A stretch of DNA of 64,000 nucleotides, from NCBI GenBank assembly GCA_029961685.1, contig JARWKL010000016.1, positions 23,059,657 through 23,123,656 on the forward strand, given 5' to 3'. The position numbers were made by a program, and so were the translations under genes. Within the stretch, counting starts at the first letter, position 1, and the number at the start of each line of letters is the position of its first letter. This document shows, piece by piece, positions 1 through 12,442 of the stretch. This DNA comes from Aristolochia californica (lineage: Eukaryota > Streptophyta > Magnoliopsida > Piperales > Aristolochiaceae). Under the pieces are notes generated by a model that saw only the letters and a list, made by a program, of their open reading frames with translations, did no database searches and was not told where the DNA came from.

Positions 1-400
1 TATTATGCAATTATATTTTCTATGATTAATGGAATGGGCTGAAATTAAGTGATCTAATTTTGTTAAGCCCATTAAGGAATGCGCCATGGATATGGGCCAA
101 TTGAGTAGATACCATAGGAAATTATGGGAACCCTATATAAAGAGACACAACAGGGTTATGGTCCCCAATATACTAAATCACACACAATTTCCCTTCTCCC
201 CATCCGGAAGAGAGACAAAAGTCCCATTGAGGAATAAGGTGATTTAGTTGAGGAAGACCATATCCGTTCTTATCGTTCGTCATAGAGATTCCACATCAGA
301 AGGTGAAATTTACGAAATGGATCCAGGTATTTTGTTTTTAATCCTAATATTCTAGCATGTTATAAATTCTGGATTAGAATTTACTATTACGGATCTAACA
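1..400 (+). mobile_element. Clipped LTR of a Ty1/copia-type retrotransposon (LTR-X)
   Basis: This aligns over its whole length with the LTR at 51984-52446. Base 1 corresponds to about base 45 of that LTR, so its start lies outside the window. It ends in CTAACA at 400. No primer-binding site follows, unlike the other copy, so this is a 3' LTR or a solo LTR. A TATATAA promoter-like motif lies near 134-141. Confidence 0.75.
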
Positions 401-729
401 TTGTGCTCTTCTTACTTTTGTGTGAGTGGAGAAAGGGTGATGCTATTAAGAGGTCAAAGCAGGAGGGATGAGAGGAACTAATGAGACAGAGAAGAAAGAA
501 GAAAGCATTGAGTGAAAAGAGAAGTTAGGGTAAAAGGACGCCCATCATATCACGTATTTATACTAAGCATCCCATAGTACATATGACAATAATGGCCCTA
601 ACATGGATTGGAAGAAAAGTAAGAAAAGAACAAGTAAATAAAGAAATCTATATAGAGATAACTCATTGTAATTAACTCTTTGCCAAGGGCCTTTTCACAA
701 GGGGGTGCTAACTAGCTAGGAAGCCTACT
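401..729. other. Unassigned spacer
   Basis: Purine-rich DNA between the LTR and the MITE. I see no coding potential, repeat partner in this window or RNA gene. Confidence 0.5.
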
Positions 730-737
730 ACTAAGAG

Positions 738-1296
738 TAAGGGAGGGCATGGGGTCAGGTTTGGTGGAGAACCTGACTCGACCCTACCCAAAAAATCAGG
801 GACAAGGATGGAAAATAAACCCCATCTGGTTTCGGGTCGGGGCGGGTTTCCCCAAATCTGACCCGTGGGGATTTATACCTATAATGCCCCTCTTGTATTT
901 TAAAATGACATGAGGTTTAATAAACAAAGAACATAATTTTTTAACTTTAGTCAGGGTATTTAAGGAACAAAAATGTGATTTCAAAATACTTTTCATGTGG
1001 ACGCGTATACCCTCTCATTTAAAAATAAAGACTAAATACTTTTCCCTCCATACGAAGGATAAAAAAATTTAATTGAGGGCATGTACAGAAGAAAAAATAT
1101 TGAAGCCCTTATTTATGGGCCCGGTCAGGGATGGGGGGAATAGGGGTTGGGGATGGGGATAGGGTGGAATAGTAGGGGAATGGGGGTGGGGACAAGGTTG
1201 GCTTCCCAACCTATTGGGTTTTTTTCGGGGATACGGATTGGGTTTGGGTTCAGGTTTTAGGAAACCTATCCCCGACCCAACTCGTCCCCACCCTTA
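738..1296. mobile_element. hAT-type MITE
   Basis: A 559-bp non-coding element. Its ends are imperfect inverted repeats: TAAGGGAGGGCATGGGG on the left, and on the right a segment whose reverse complement begins TAAGGGTGGGGACGAG. It is flanked by ACTAAGAG (730-737) and ACTAAGGA (1297-1304), an 8-bp target duplication with a two-base difference, which fits hAT insertion. The interior is rich in GGGT/ACCC motifs. It has no transposase. Confidence 0.55.
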
Positions 1297-1304
1297 ACTA
1301 AGGA

Positions 1305-2260
1305 GCTACCTAGGCATGCTCCTTCCAAGAAGGTGCCACATAGGAAACTTCCTCCCCTAGGTGGTGACAATTTGAAACTCTTCTAATTGTGGGTTTCCTT
1401 TTGAGGTAACTCATTAGATACTTCGTAGTAAGTCTATATGGTTGTGTCCTAGCATGTTTCTTGGATTTTAAGTCATTGTTAGATTAGACGTTTCCTAGTT
1501 TAGTAGTTATTTGTTTCTTTATGCTTGATCAAGTAATTGGAGGCCAAGTTATCCTTTTCATACTCATCTATAAGTAAAGAAGAGGGATAGAAGGAGGGCA
1601 CATCCCCTATGCCTATTTATGTTTTGCTTGCTTTGCATTATTAGTTGTAGAATAGATCATCAATCTCTAATTTCACAAGAACCCTTTTTCACCTCAGCCA
1701 TTTATCAAAACCCTTGGACTTTTTTATTGGTATGAATTTAGGTTATATCTGTATGTATGTATGTATGTATGTGTGTTTAAATAACTAACCGAATATGTTA
1801 GTAACTTTCTTAACGAGTTTTTCATAAAACTCATTAATCTATTGGAAAAACCTAATCCCAATCTAGTATGAAACTAGTGTTTAATAAGTCTTAATGGACA
1901 CCAATTTCGTATTAGGTTTATGGTTTTGGTCTTCAACAAACATGTTGGATTTGGACCCATTGCCAACCCTTCATATAGCACCATACGTAAAGTAGACAAT
2001 TCAACACAATTGTTTGTAATGAATGGAGAGGGACAATAATACAGTAACAAGAGGCGTGTCATCATGAGTGCATACAATAACTACGACCCTTAATACTCTC
2101 TTTCACCCGATTCAGCTTGGACTCATCAAAGTTCACTTTTAAGTTTTAACCATGACAAATGTGGTTTTTCCCAACGATGTGATTAGACCATTAAGTGATC
2201 GCTTGAGGAAGTTAGCCTCGTCGTAAGAATGCTTCATTTTTTACAAGGATATACCAGTAA
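1305..2260. other. Unassigned intergenic DNA
   Basis: No gene, tRNA or element end could be supported. It contains a short TATG microsatellite at about 1749-1773. The short open frames here have no recognisable domain. Confidence 0.5.
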
Positions 2261-2263
2261 TAT

Positions 2264-2672
2264 TTGGAAAGATGGGATAAAACAGGGAAGAAAGAAAGAG
2301 AAAGAAATGAGGAAAACGAATGCCAAGACCGAGAGAGAAAAGAGAGGCGCCCTAACCTAGAGAGAGAGAGAGAGAGAGAGAGAGAGCAGAGAAACCGAGA
2401 TGGGAGAAATTTCGAGGGGAAGAAGAAGGAAAAGAATAGGACGTGAGTCCTCCATGGGTCTATTTTCTCTTTCCCTCTCTGATTTGATTTATTCGTTTTC
2501 CTTTTTGCGCCTCCTACTTGCTGATTTCTGTAAATAATTTTTTTCCCTATGTCCTTCAATCGGGTAGTTGGCTTGAGGTGTGTGGGGTAATGTATGATGA
2601 GCCACATACTGTTTAGTTCTCTGGAAAGGGGACTTCATCCTTCTTTCCTGATTTGACGTGGTCCGTATGAAG
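2264..2672 (+). other. MOS1: Possible 5' UTR first exon of the MOS1-like gene
   Basis: This GA-rich stretch, with a (GA)n run near 2361-2388, is typical of plant 5' leaders. It ends in a canonical donor, AAG|GTAAGT, at 2673. The first good acceptor before the MOS1 start codon is TTTGGCAG|G at 18988. I infer that this is the untranslated first exon. The transcription start is not defined, and no transcript evidence is available. Confidence 0.3.
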
Positions 2673-3523
2673 GTAAGTTTGCTAGTTAATTTTATTTATT
2701 TATTCATTTATTTATTTTGGCGCTTTTCAGTGGGAGTTTGGGATATCAGGGATTGAGAATCGAAAGTATGCGTTTATGTTATGAACCCAGGTCCTAGCTA
2801 ACATGATTAAATGATCTAAGGATGGGCGCGACAAAGAATGGGTTGCATGCTGTTACTCGAGTCTCCTATATGGTTTTTTCTTCTGTAATACCTGTTAAGA
2901 GTTGTTATGTTTAGTTCTGAGATATTGAAATAAAAGGGAGCTGAGTTATCCTTCTTATCTCTTAAAATTTGGTATGATCAATTGTATGTAATCACAACGT
3001 ATTTTCTATGCTGCAGGGATTTATTACTGATCATTTATTTGATTTTGTCCAGTTTAATGAGTGAAGTGTGTAAGTGTAGAATTCTTCTTGGGAGAATTGT
3101 GGGTTTTAACTTGTTTGATATAATGAATTATTGCTGCCATTCAGATATGACTTGAGACATTTCATCTATTTAGGACTTTGAAAGCATTGGAATAATGTAA
3201 ATTTGCAGCTCGTTTGTCTCTTACAGTGTATGAAATTTCTTAATAAATACTTTTGTTATACAATGTACATTGAGTTATTGTTGCTTCTCAGATATTACTT
3301 GAGGTAGTTCATCTCTTTGGGTTTTAAAGATACTGAAATGAAGTAAATTGGAAGCTTGTGTTGTCTCATACTGATTATAAGATCTCCTTAGAAGATTATG
3401 ATGAATTCAATTACTATATCAGGAGTACGGGTTGATTTGTAAACCCTCTCTAGTTGAATCTGTTGTAGATTATGTTTGATTGAATGAGGTTGAAAATAAA
3501 GAAAGGTTAAGTTCTTCGTTTGG

Positions 3524-5547
3524 TGGTCTGAGCATAAACTGGGGAAAAACCACTCTCCTTGGCTATCATATTGATCCAGCTGGGCTTCGGAATATGGCGG
3601 ACTATTTGGGATGCTCTGTAGGAAATATGCCAGCTACGTATCTTGGACTCCCACTTTTTGATTCTCGGCCTTCGGCTGCACTATGGTCCCCCCTCATTGA
3701 GAAATTTGAAAAGAGGCTAGCCACTTGGAGGGGTAAACTCTTATCAACAGTGGGGCGTCTCACTCTCCTCAAGTCTTGTCTCGCGGGGCTTCCAAATTAT
3801 CTGTTATCATTCATGAACTGTCCGGCCTCCGTTTGCTCCAAAATTGATGCCATCTGTCGACGATTTCTGTGGAGGGGTTCAGAAGATACCTTCAGATACC
3901 ATCTAGTCAGTTAGAAGGATATTTGCATGCCCCATAATAGGGGAGGATTGGGCATCCGGCCTACAAAAGAAATAAACACAACTCTTATGCTCAAATGGAT
4001 TTGGAATTTCAACAACAAGCACAATAGTTTATGGAAGAATATGGTGAAATTTTACCTTCAGTTTTCGGGTGCATGGTGGAGAGAGGGTGGCGTTGCTCGC
4101 CTCCTATCCCCGATATGGAAATCAGTTTTCAAACTCCTTCCAATATTCAGAGATGCTACCGCATTTCACACGGGCAAAGGACCCTTCTTTTCTGGTCGGA
4201 TGAATGGTGTGGCCCCCGATCTCTCTCAGAGGACTTTTTAGGGCTGTATAGGGTGGCAAACAACCTCTCTTGCTCTGTGGCTGATTCATGGAGCGATCAC
4301 TCGTGGAGTCTTCCATTTCGTCGGAGATTAAATGATGAGGAATCGTTGGCTTTTTGTATCTCCTTACTAAACTCAATAATACTATTATTCAGGAGCACTC
4401 AGTTGATAAGCTGGTTTGGAAGCCCAATAATAATGGCCAATTTACTATCACTTCGGCTTACTCTCATATCAGAAAGTAAGACTATAGTCCTCATGAGCAC
4501 AAGGAAAATCTGGCTTGGAAGCTCTCAACGCCAAGCAAAATCAAGTTCTTCGTGTGGTCAGCCATCAAAGAGCAGATTCTTACTCCAGACAACTTTCATA
4601 GAAGAGGTTTCACTGCCCCCGATCTTTCTTATCCCCTTTGCGGTGAGTGTGAAGAGATAGTCCAGCATGTCCAATTACACTGTGGATTTTCGTGGCAAGT
4701 TTGGATGAAGATATTTCAGAAAATTGGGTTCCAATTGGGCTACATCAGGACCTCTTTGGAACCTTTGAGATGGTTCAAGGGATTCTCCTTCCTCGGCTGG
4801 CAAGTTAATTCTCTCGGCCTATTTTGTGCATGTTCCATGATGCATTTGGCTCGAGTGGAACAACCGGAGATTCAATTCTAAAGTTAGTACCCCTGACAAC
4901 ACGACTTCTCATGCCGTCAGCCTCATCTCGAGCTGGCTTACAAAGAAGGATTTTGCCACTCTATCAAGGGTTTCCCTTCGGGAAAATTGGAATTTGATCG
5001 CTCACATGTCTGGCCCTAGCAGAGCTCCTAGAATGGCTATCTGGGATCCTCCCCCTTGTGACTGCATAAAGCTGAATTTTGATGGTAGTGCTATTGCATG
5101 TCTTGGTCCAGCAGGAGCAGGTGGTTTATTCAGAGGTCACAATGGAGACCCCATTCTTTCTTATGCTGGTCCGGTGGGCATTGCAAATTCTAATACTGTC
5201 GAAGTTAGTGCTATGCTGTTCGGTCTCCAAATCTTCAGGGATCGTCTCCATGGCAAGTTAATCATTGAAGGCGACTCGAAGATGGTTATTAGTTGGTGTT
5301 CCAAAGATAGCCTCCCCCCTTGGCGCCACTGGCACATCATTGATAGTATTGCTAACATTGTATCTTCTTTGCATTGTAATTGGAATCTCATTCCTAGATC
5401 AGCCAACTCTTTGGCTGATAAATTGGCAAAATTCGGAACTTCCCAACAATCTCTCATTGTATGGGAAGGATTCCCTCCTTTGTAATTTACTCTTTTGAGC
5501 TTTTGTCTTAATAAAAATCAGCATTTTTTAAAAATAAAATAAAAAAA
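3524..5547 (+). mobile_element. LINE-1 copy (family A), 5'-truncated, with target duplication
   Basis: A 5'-truncated plant LINE carrying the end of the reverse transcriptase, the zf-RVT zinc-ribbon region and RNase H. It closes with an A-rich tail (5518-5547). TCTTCGTTTGG occurs immediately before (3513-3523) and immediately after (5548-5558), an 11-bp target duplication that defines both ends. It is closely similar to the 3' half of the longer copy ending at 18693. Confidence 0.9.
3530..5485 (+). pseudogene. LINE ORF2 remnant: RT C-terminus, zf-RVT, RNase H
   Basis: The reading frame is broken several times. In order it encodes the RT thumb-like region (TYLGLPL at about 3640, then GRLTLLKSCL), a stop after FRYHLVS at 3912-3914, GGLGIRP, then frameshifts. 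The zf-RVT motif follows at about 4600-4700 (CPLCGE-type cysteines, HCGFSW). A fully open RNase H segment runs 4994-5485, with the expected acidic residues in NFDGSA, VEVSA, EGDS and SLADKLA. That segment is the best-preserved part. It cannot make a complete LINE protein because the endonuclease and the RT catalytic core are missing. Confidence 0.88.
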
Positions 5548-6338
5548 TCTTCGTTTGGAGTTGTAAGTCTTTAATGACTCAATAGTCTATTGTAGATGCT
5601 GAATTTATTTTAGTTCTGAAATCAGTATACCAATATGAGATGTTAGTTGACTGGAAGAATTAGTATGTCGTATTGTAACTCTATACTTTAAAGGATGAAC
5701 TTTATGAACAGCCTGAAAATAGTTTTTATCTCCTTATTGTTAATATTAGTATAATTTCAGAAGTGTTGGTGATGTTTGTGTGCTGTGAAAGGGAATTGGC
5801 AGATAAGGCAATGATGTGAAATAATCTGTGTGGATTAAAAGAAGTACCCATGATGGGACTATATGATCTATATATTCGTTTGAACCTTGTATCACCATCG
5901 AAACGAGTGTGGAAATTATCAATTTGATATATGAGAAAGATTTGGGCCTTCAATAATTGAAGCTTACTTGTGGACTTCTGAACTTGAATAAAACAGTGCC
6001 CTGTCTATAGCGGTTAGTTTGGACCTCAGCTGGAAAACCAAAGGAGGAAATCTTGTCCAAGTAAAGACAAGAAGATGTGGACCTCACCTAGGACGCAATG
6101 TGAGATGTATAAGAACCTCTTCGGGATGCCGACAGAGGGATATGCATCTGATAAGTTTGTGGAAAACATACCTAATTGGGATTAAGTGTTTGTGCCGCAA
6201 TTGTAGTGAGGGAATTGTGGATCTCATTGAGAAATCAACGAGGGTATAATTGTGCCTAACAGTCTTGTGTATATTTTTGAATGATATCATTTGGAGGGTA
6301 ATATAATGAGTAATTTATTGTATTAAGTGCTACTTGTT

Positions 6339-8116
6339 CTATTCGGCCAAATGGGATCTGGCACCCTCTGGCGGTTCTGGATGAGAAGTTGTATTTCAAA
6401 CGCCTCCTCACTCCTTGTTAATGGCAAATCATGCGGGTACTTCAAAGGTACAAGGGGAATCCGCCAAGGGGACCCACTATCTCCCTTCCTCTTTACTCTT
6501 ATTGTGGAATACTTTGGCGTCCATGTTCGCTGTGCCAAAGGCTCTGACTGGGTCAGTGCTATCTTTTCTGATCCCGAGAAGGAGATTTCCCTCCTGCAAT
6601 TGCTGATGACACTATCTTCTTCGGCGTTGGCACAATGGACCAAATTGTGCACATAAAAGCACTTCTCAACCTGTTTGAACTCTCCTCTGGGCAAAAAGTG
6701 AGCTGGTCAAAATCCTCCATCTCTGACTTCAACGTGGACAATCAAGTCCTGCACTCAATGGCCAACTACCTGGGCTGTAAACCTACAAATCTTCCTAGCA
6801 CTTATTTGGGTCTTCCACTAACTCCTAGTTTGCCATCCAAAAACAATTGGCACCTAGTTATCGAGTGTATGGAAGGGCATTTGGCCACTTGGAGAGGAAA
6901 ATTTCTGTCAAAGGCGGGTAAGCTCACTCTCATCAAATCATGCCTTCACGGAATATCGAGCTACTTTCTCTCTCTATTCCATTGCCCTGTAGCAATTAAA
7001 AATCGGCTATCACTTAGTAAAATGTGATGATGCGTGTCAACCCTCCCATCTTGGTGGTCTCGGAGTCTGTGATATCGCAACAACCAACTCAGCTTACCTT
7101 CCGAAATGGATTTGGAGATTTAATTCATCTCAAAATTTGATCTAGAGGGCTTTTGTTGCCGCCAAAGCAAATAAATCGAATGGTTGATGGACTGAAGGGG
7201 GCTGTTGGTACTGCATGTCACCTGTTTGGAGGAAAATCTCGCTCTTGCTCCCTGCTTTCAGCAAGGCAGTCAAATGTTACCCAGGTAATGGCCGTACCAC
7301 AAAATTCTGGACGGATTTATGGTTGGGGGACAAAATCCTTGACATTAGCTTTGGTCCTATCTCCTTATTGGCTAGAGATAAAAACGCTTCTATCTCGGAC
7401 TTATGGCCTGAACATAGTAGCTGTAATCTTAACCTTCAGAGAGCCCTTACAGATTGAGAACCTCTACTGGCCTCAAATCTGCTCACTTGCCTCTCCAAAG
7501 TCAAAATCCGAGAACATATATCCTCATTTGGACCCCGTGCCCAAAAGGATCATTTTCTACGGCTTCTGCATACAACTTTCTTCACAGCCCTGACCCCTCC
7601 CAACCGCATCACCCTGTGGCGATTGCCTGGTCTTTGCCTGTCCTGCATGAAATTTTTTATCTGGTGTGCTTGCAGAGGTAAGATACTCACATTTGATTCC
7701 CTCATCAAACGGGGTACCCCTATATAGGACCTTTCCTGCCCTTTTTGTCAAAATAACCCAGAAACTGTCACCCATGTCCTCCTCTATTGCCACTTTGCAC
7801 AAACAATTTGGTCCAACCTCCTAAACAAAATCGAAATTAAATATTGTGTGCCCCAAAATTTGCCTTCAATGACCTGGAAGGAATTTGCCTTCAAGGACCT
7901 CCCTGGAGACTTTGGGACATTTATTCAAATTTGTAACATAATTTCTCATCTAAATTGTACATTGACCCACACTTCAAGAGCTACCAATCATTTGGCAGAC
8001 TTACAAGTTAAACGGGGATCTTCCTTCCAACAACTTGTTGTGGAGGTTGGCCCACCCCAATAGGTTGTATTTCTCTTACTAATTTATTGAATATTCACAC
8101 TCTTTCCTTCAAAAAA
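6339..8116 (+). mobile_element. LINE-2 copy (family B), 5'-truncated, with target duplication
   Basis: A second LINE, bounded by AAGTGCTACTTGTT at 6325-6338 and again at 8117-8130, with an A-rich tail just before the second copy. It encodes a broken RT with [16 protein letters not shown] and an ADDT catalytic-site remnant at about 6601-6615, then [14 protein letters not shown], zf-RVT pieces and only the last part of RNase H (NHLADL ... VEVGPPQ and a stop near 8063). Most of the RNase H core is deleted. Many stops and shifts make it inactive. Confidence 0.9.
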
Positions 8117-8184
8117 AAGTGCTACTTGTTACTTGTCTTGAATGTAATTGTATAGAGTAGTAATTTGTGTGGGATGTATCAATG

Positions 8185-9875
8185 TTTTTTTTTTATAAAA
8201 GCGATAATTTATTAAAAGAAACCAGAGATCAACAACAAATTAGAGGAGGCCTCCCTTAACAACAAGGGATAGAAGTGAGGGAGGCTCCTCTCTTAGCAAT
8301 ACCATCAGCTAAGGAGTTAGCTGAGCAGGGAACAAGTAAGAAGTGAGGTCTAAAATGCGATGAAAACATATCAATGCCGCCCAGGGGGAGTCACAAAGGA
8401 GGAGCACCAACTGATAACAACTTGGGAATCTTCTTCAATAATGAGAGGACCATGAAGACAATCTTGAAATTTAGCAACTCCATGGTAAAGGGCGCGAGCT
8501 CAGTAGCGGTGGAGTCTCAATTTTCCATAGGACTGGCATTGGAGATCAGAATGGTATCGGCCAGATCACGGTAAGCACCGCCGAAACCAGCAAGCCTAGG
8601 ATTCCCATGAGCGCTCCCATCGAAGTTGAGCTTGATAAACCTGGAAGGAGGTGGCACCCAAGGGATACAAGCAGGAGAGCAATGGTGGCCAGCCAAGTTG
8701 GCGATGCAGAGCCAATTGGTCCACAAAGAGATGCCATCGAAGTTGTTGAAGTCCTTCCTGGAGTGCAAGCAGGAAGTGGCCCTACGTCAGATTTGACACT
8801 TCCTTAATGGTCCAGTACTTCTGATTAAAGCGATGGTTGTTCCTTTGCTGCCAAAGAATCCACAGAATAGACCCAAGCAATCAGAGGTTAGAACCCTCCC
8901 CTATTTTGGGAAGCAAGGGATCCAAGAGGAGCACACAGATTTCGGGCATACAGAATTGCGTGCCAATAAGGTGCAAAATTCTGGTTCAGACACACCAGGA
9001 GAAATGGCAGTGAAGGAGAAGATGTTGCACAGTCTCATCACACTGGTTATAGAAGGGGCAAAGACTGCATGGAGTGGAGTTTCCACGTCTTTGAAGGTTT
9101 TCGTCTGTCAGAATTTTATTGTGAAGGGTGCACCATAAGAAGAAGAACTGAACTTTTGGGGGGCAGAGATCCTCCAAGTGATGGTGCTATCATGATTCGA
9201 ATTGTTGCCGAGCCACCCGTGATGAGCATGTAGGTCGATGAAACGAAAAAGGACCCACTTGCGTCAGGCATCCAGAGGATCTTCTCGTGCTGGGTAGGCT
9301 GGATGAAAATATTCTGGAGATCAGAGAGAAGCTAAGAAGCCAACAATGATTCCAAATCCGATAGGCCACGTTTAAAGTGAAAATCCTAGCATCCATGGGA
9401 AGACCAAAACTCGCAGTATAGATGGGAACCAAGGGTACAAAGGAGTTGCACAGAGGCTTCCCATTGCACCAATTGTCGAACCAGAAATTAATAGTCTTCT
9501 TGTTCCCTACAAAGAAGCTGATGCTGATTTGGAAAGTGCAAAGTAGAGGGAAGTAAGATCGCCATAGGGGGGAAAGATGTAGACGCTGACCCCCATTGAT
9601 CCACCATCCACCAGTCAATCTCAAATGCATAGCAACCATTGGTCACCAAATGGCATTCGGAACATGATTAAACCACCATAACCACTTTAGAAGACAAGCA
9701 ATGTTCATGTTTTTGCTTAGCTGATGACCTAGCCCACCGAATTTCTTGGGCCTGCAAACCTCTACCTAGCTAACCAGATGGTATTTGAAGGTGTCGTTAG
9801 ATCTCTTCCAAAGGAAACGCTTCCGCAAGCGATCGATTTGATTGCAAATAGTATGTAATATTTTTTTCACACTCT
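8185..9875 (-). mobile_element. LINE-3 copy (family C), 5'-truncated, minus strand
   Basis: Read on the minus strand, it encodes the end of the RT (RKRFLWKRS near 9820, then GGLGHQ), the zf-RVT region (9190-8986; motifs CSLCP and LLLHCHFSW) and the first part of RNase H (8768-8517; KLNFDGSAHGNP). A run of T at 8185-8194 is its poly(A) tail. The 5' boundary near 9875 is set by the loss of LINE-like coding. I found no convincing target duplication. Confidence 0.8.
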
Positions 9876-10415
9876 TCCTGAAATGTGGATATGCCATTGC
9901 GAAGTGGAAATTGAGACGCTGTTCTTCCCCATGAGGTATGAGAGATGGATTTTGGTAAAAAAAAAAAAAACAAATTGCATTTTTCTCAGATGAAAAATTT
10001 TGATGGCTGTAGTCCATAGAGGAGTAGTCATATTTTGGTTGATACGAGTTTACAAGCTGGGTAACTCCCTTTCTTCTGTATGTAAATTTGGGATGTGACC
10101 TAAGAGCTTTGATTGCATGGAGTGTCCTCTCAAAGATACTCAAGAACACATGCCATGGGGCAATCCAATTTTTAGAATTGACGAAAGTGCTAAAGCCAAA
10201 AAAAATAAAATCTCAACCGATCCAAAAGGATTGGATCTATAAGAGGTTCTACATTTGTGGAGATAAGTACTGGCCCAACCTTAAGGGCATGTTTTGAAAC
10301 CATAGAAAATAAAAGAGGAGAGGAAGTCCATTTCCAATGTTTGGTAGTACAGATTCTTGAAGAGAAAAGAAAATATGAGAGAAACTTGCTTTCTTTCTTA
10401 GTTTTTATTTTTATT

Positions 10416-10690
10416 TTTGAGGGGAAATGTGTGAATATTCAATAAAAAACAAAGAAAAATATACAACCTACTTGGGAGGGCCGACTTCCACAACAAGGTG
10501 TTGGAGGGAAGATCCCCATTTAGCGTGTAAGTCTGCCAAATGATTGGCAAATCTAGGGGTGTGAGTCCATATACTATTTAGATTACAACTTGTGTTACAA
10601 ATTTTGAAATAAATTCCCAATGTCTCCGGGAAGGGCGAATTCCATTTGCACACCAATCGATGGCAACCTTTGAGACCCTTTCCATGATGA
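10416..10690 (-). mobile_element. LINE-4 fragment (family B), minus strand
   Basis: A short, strongly 5'-truncated LINE end. Its minus strand matches the last 260 bp of the copy ending at 8116, including the RNase H end (NHLADL, then VEVGPPK and a stop at 10468) and the trailer with GAATATTCA. A T/A-rich tail lies at about 10398-10415. Confidence 0.75.
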
Positions 10691-11004
10691 GGGAATTTTC
10701 TAATGCCAAGTAATTAGTTGCATTGAAACATTGTTGAAATGGAATTTGCCTGTAATTGTAATTTTAATCCAAAATTAAGGTTTTCTTCTATATAAATATT
10801 TTGTTCTATGCAACATGATACTTCTAATGTTTTTATGGTGATCATGATACTGAGAAGTAATGAGATGGATGGTGGTTATAGAGTTATAGATAAGAAGTTG
10901 GAGATGTTTATTATCTTGTGAGAGAGCTGGAGAGGCAGAAACTATTTTTCAAGTTCTAATGTTCCAAACAATTAGAACTTGATGTTCCAAACAATTAACA
11001 TAAA

Positions 11005-12440
11005 GGGGTTAGTTAACATTGAAGTTGAAGTTGAAGTTAAACTTCAAATTCAAGGCAATGATTTAATTCAACTTCAACTTCAAGTTCGGTGTTAGTGTAG
11101 ACGAGTTCAAGTTTACTAGAAAACAGATTCCAGTGTTAGCGCCCCAAAATGAAAAATATGATGTAAACAAGAGAATGAGTAACTTTTTATATATACTTAC
11201 ATAAAACATATATCTAAACAGATAATTAACCAAAATAAACATGGTTACTAAACTAATAAGTGATTTAATGTAGTATTAAAATATATTAATATACTAATTA
11301 ATGAAACAGGGTTTTACCAATCTATAGAATTTGGGTACTTCTGCCTCAAACATGGATCAAAATGCATATTCGGATCAAATCATTTCTCTCTACAATAATA
11401 TATGGACAAAATTGTTGTTACTCACCAATTTAGTGCAAAATGACTTAGAAAGCCATAAAACAAAGGAGCTTGTGGTTACTTAGAGAAGACCTCTCTCATT
11501 GTAACTGGAAAAATTCAATACCTTTACATTACATATTACATGGAAGACTTAGACTAACAGTGATCACCCATGTTTTACAAGTAATTGAAGATTAATAAGA
11601 GATATTAATAAGAGATTAACAAGCTTAGTAGGTGTTGGGGCCAAACCCAACAAAGCCAATGGCACCATCGAAGGAGATCTATATCCCTTCCTGTTGTATG
11701 TTCCCTACTATGGAAAGCTCTGAACAGAGGGGGCGAATGCAAAGCAGAATGTCTCCACCTCGTCCATCGGAATCAGGAAATTCCTCGCCGACAACGTTAG
11801 TATCGGACCCCCCGAGAAGTAGAAAGACATCGTCGGGACTCGGACCGATTCGAATCTGAACAGATCGTAACATGTATCGAAGATGGAAATGTCGGTGGCG
11901 TGTGGCAACCCAGCTGTTTATGCCAGGAAGGCGTCCCGCAGCACCGTGTACGCCGTCGCCGGGAACCTCGTCACCACCATGCCAATGTCCATCACGACCC
12001 TGCCTTCGTCGAGCTCTGTCAGCCGGAACACATCTTCGGGTATTGGAACCTAGGCACCTCCCACTCTGAAGACGACGAAGGGAGAAGAAGCCGAAGGAAG
12101 TGCGAAGACGAGAGGAAGAGGAGAGCGGGATATAAAAAAAATTTTGGGGGAGGAAGGCCAAGAGGGAGAAGAGAGGGCGAGAGAGAAAACAAAATTTCAT
12201 CAGGGGAGGAAAGACGCATCCCGAATGATCGCTTCAAGTGGATGATTCGCAATTTTGGGCCGAATCCTGATTCCATGATTTTAAAAATTTTGGGCTTTTA
12301 AAAAAAAACGATTTTAGCCTAAGACGATTACCTACGTTTTTCAGATGACACTGGCGTTGGTGCACCACTAACAACTTCATTGAATGAACTACATAATACG
12401 GGTGAACTTCATTGCAACTTTAATGTTGACTAACCCCCCC
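11005..12440. mobile_element. G-end TIR element, copy A, carrying an aspartic protease fragment
   Basis: It begins GGGGTTAGTTAACATTGAAG. The reverse complement of its right end begins GGGGTTAGTCAACATTAAAG, so it has long terminal inverted repeats. AAA lies on both sides if the homopolymer length at the right end is allowed to vary. Its left 150 bp contains self-complementary TTGAAG/CTTCAA arrays and the family motif CCAGTGTTAGCGCCCC. The right 250 bp matches the other copies around GATGATTCGCAAT. No transposase is present. The GC-rich interior is a host-gene fragment, listed separately. Its superfamily is unclear. Confidence 0.75.
11628..12075 (-). pseudogene. Captured C-terminal fragment of a nepenthesin-like aspartic protease
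   Basis: Read on the minus strand from about 12070 to 11628, the conceptual protein shows the C-terminal lobe of plant A1 aspartic proteases: ELDEGRVVMDIGM, TRFPATAYTVLRDAFLA, SIFDTCYDL, VRVPTMSFYFSGG, FCFAFAPS, then GNIQQEG and FDGAIGFVGFGPNT. The second active-site motif, normally DTGT, reads DIGM. There are in-frame stops and at least one frameshift before GNIQQEG, so it is not a working enzyme. The first active-site lobe, signal peptide and prosegment are absent. It lies wholly inside the TIR element, which suggests transduplication of a host gene. I recognise the family, not the parent gene. Confidence 0.85.
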
Positions 12441-12442
12441 AA

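Noticed and set aside
2212..2607. Minus-strand frame of 131 codons rich in Ser, Leu and Phe
   Set aside because: It reads through a (GA)n run and GA-rich DNA; better explained as the antisense of a 5' leader.
11005..12440. Classification of the TIR family as CACTA (En/Spm) because of 3-bp duplications and CACTAA near the right end
   Set aside because: CACTA elements start with CACTA at the 5' end; here the motif points the wrong way and lies inside a G/C run.
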